Part shown: positions 53,160-53,659 of the stretch, one piece after another
Numbering within the stretch: position 1 is the first letter of the stretch
Layout: every line of letters begins with the position of its first letter
Notes under the pieces: model-generated
What the model was told of the DNA's origin: nothing
Database searches by the model: none
Seen by the model: the letters and a program-made list of their open reading frames with translations, nothing else
Source: FEN-1073 sp050010135
Lineage (GTDB): Bacteria > Chloroflexota > Anaerolineae > Anaerolineales > RBG-16-64-43
NCBI GenBank assembly: GCA_050010135.1
Contig: JBEKLP010000006.1
Coordinates: 1 to 53,659 of the forward strand
DNA: 53,659 nucleotides
Direction of reading: 5' to 3'
Program-made: the position numbers and the translations under genes

Positions 53160-53659
53160 TCATGAGCGTAGCTTGGGTATTTTGGTTTGGAAGTAGCGTA
53201 CGGTCCGGGCCAGGCCTTCGTCGAGGGGAACTTTGGGCGACCACCCCAAAACGGTTTGCGCGCGGGTAATATCCGGTTGGCGGCGTTGCGGATCGCCAAC
53301 GCCCCTCCGTTCGATTTGGACGGTGATCGGACTCGGCGGTTGAAACATCGCGCCGATTCGCTCGGCGAATTCGCGGATGCTGATTTCCACCGGATTGCCG
53401 ATGTTGACCGGATCGTGTTCGTTGCTGAGCAGCAAGCGGCAGATTCCATCCACCAGATCGTCGACGTAACAAAAGGAGCGGGTTTGGGACCCGTCGCCGT
53501 AAATCGTCAGCGGCTCGCCCCGCAACGCCTGGCCGATAAAATTCGGGACCACCCTGCCGTCGTCGAGGCGCATCCGCGGGCCGTAGGTATTGAAGATGCG
53601 GACGATCTTCGTATCCAGATTATGATACCGGTAATAGGCCATGGTCATCGCTTCGGCGA
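53160..53659 (-). CDS. NAD-dependent sugar-nucleotide epimerase/decarboxylase (C-terminal part)
   Basis: The gene runs off the right edge of the window, so its start is missing. The visible 166 residues are the C-terminal half of an extended SDR of the UDP-glucuronate decarboxylase / UDP-glucose epimerase type: VRIFNTYGPRMRLDDGRVVPNFIGQAL, YGDGSQTRSFCYVDDLV, NIGNPVEISIREFAE and RRQPDITRAQTVLGWSPKVPLDEGL. NTYGPRM and GRVVPNF favour the UDP-xylose synthase branch. With GtrA next to it, cell-surface glycan synthesis is likely. Confidence 0.88.
   Translation of the reverse strand, partial: AEAMTMAYYRYHNLDTKIVRIFNTYGPRMRLDDGRVVPNFIGQALRGEPLTIYGDGSQTRSFCYVDDLVDGICRLLLSNEHDPVNIGNPVEISIREFAERIGAMFQPPSPITVQIERRGVGDPQRRQPDITRAQTVLGWSPKVPLDEGLARTVRYFQTKIPKLRS

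Overview
The window is GC-rich chromosomal DNA whose gene content best fits a bacterium of the phylum Chloroflexota, probably class Anaerolineae. Pointers are an archaeal-type phosphoglycerate mutase (apgM), an archaeal/eukaryal-type aspartyl-tRNA synthetase, a DUF1385 protein, a Hanks-type kinase beside glycolytic genes, and a dispersed family of small non-coding palindromic repeats. The taxonomic call is inference; no rRNA gene is present.

Layout. 1-2.1 kb: the end of a DnaD-domain gene and a helicase-loader ATPase with two complete ATPase units, then a palindromic repeat cluster. 2.1-12.9 kb: a housekeeping block with apgM and a MalK-type ABC ATPase on the minus strand, and yvcK, gap, pgk, a Ser/Thr kinase, tpiA and typA on the plus strand. 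12.9-13.7 kb: a duplicated non-coding repeat block. 13.7-17.0 kb: a DinB-like gene and an mnmA / small membrane protein / lipoprotein operon (minus). 17.3-20.9 kb: a giant membrane PAS-GAF-HD-GYP sensor. 20.9-23.7 kb: an AT-rich accessory stretch with a 56-residue membrane protein, a secreted hypothetical protein and a cupin. 23.7-30.3 kb: a glucuronate utilisation locus (SDR, zinc alcohol dehydrogenase, sugar isomerase, nitroreductase, uronate-dehydrogenase-like enzyme, GH67 alpha-glucuronidase). 30.6-38.9 kb: a peroxiredoxin-like gene with an in-frame TGA at the catalytic cysteine (likely selenocysteine), a SpoIIM-like protein, a LUD protein, a divergent CGNR regulator / MFS exporter pair, a membrane glycosyltransferase, mgsA and a frameshifted gene. 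39-43.4 kb: a methyltransferase, aspS, an RRM protein, an SMP-30 lactonase and a GNAT acetyltransferase. 43.5-44.8 kb: a decayed alpha-galactosidase tail, an inverted-repeat element and a methyltransferase. 45-53.7 kb: eno, a zinc-ribbon membrane protein, an SH3/M20 peptidase/DUF1385/aminotransferase run, and a minus-strand run of an AAA+ ATPase, an unknown protein, GtrA and a sugar-nucleotide epimerase (truncated by the window edge).

How the genes work together. gap, pgk, tpiA, apgM and eno supply most of lower glycolysis/gluconeogenesis; yvcK (a gluconeogenic growth factor) and mgsA (overflow of dihydroxyacetone phosphate) fit the same theme. The GH67 locus would free glucuronate from xylan-derived oligosaccharides and oxidise it; the SMP-30 lactonase further downstream could open the resulting lactone. 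The most notable single observation is the probable selenoprotein at 30659-31138, with a UxxC motif and a hairpin of bacterial SECIS geometry directly after the TGA.
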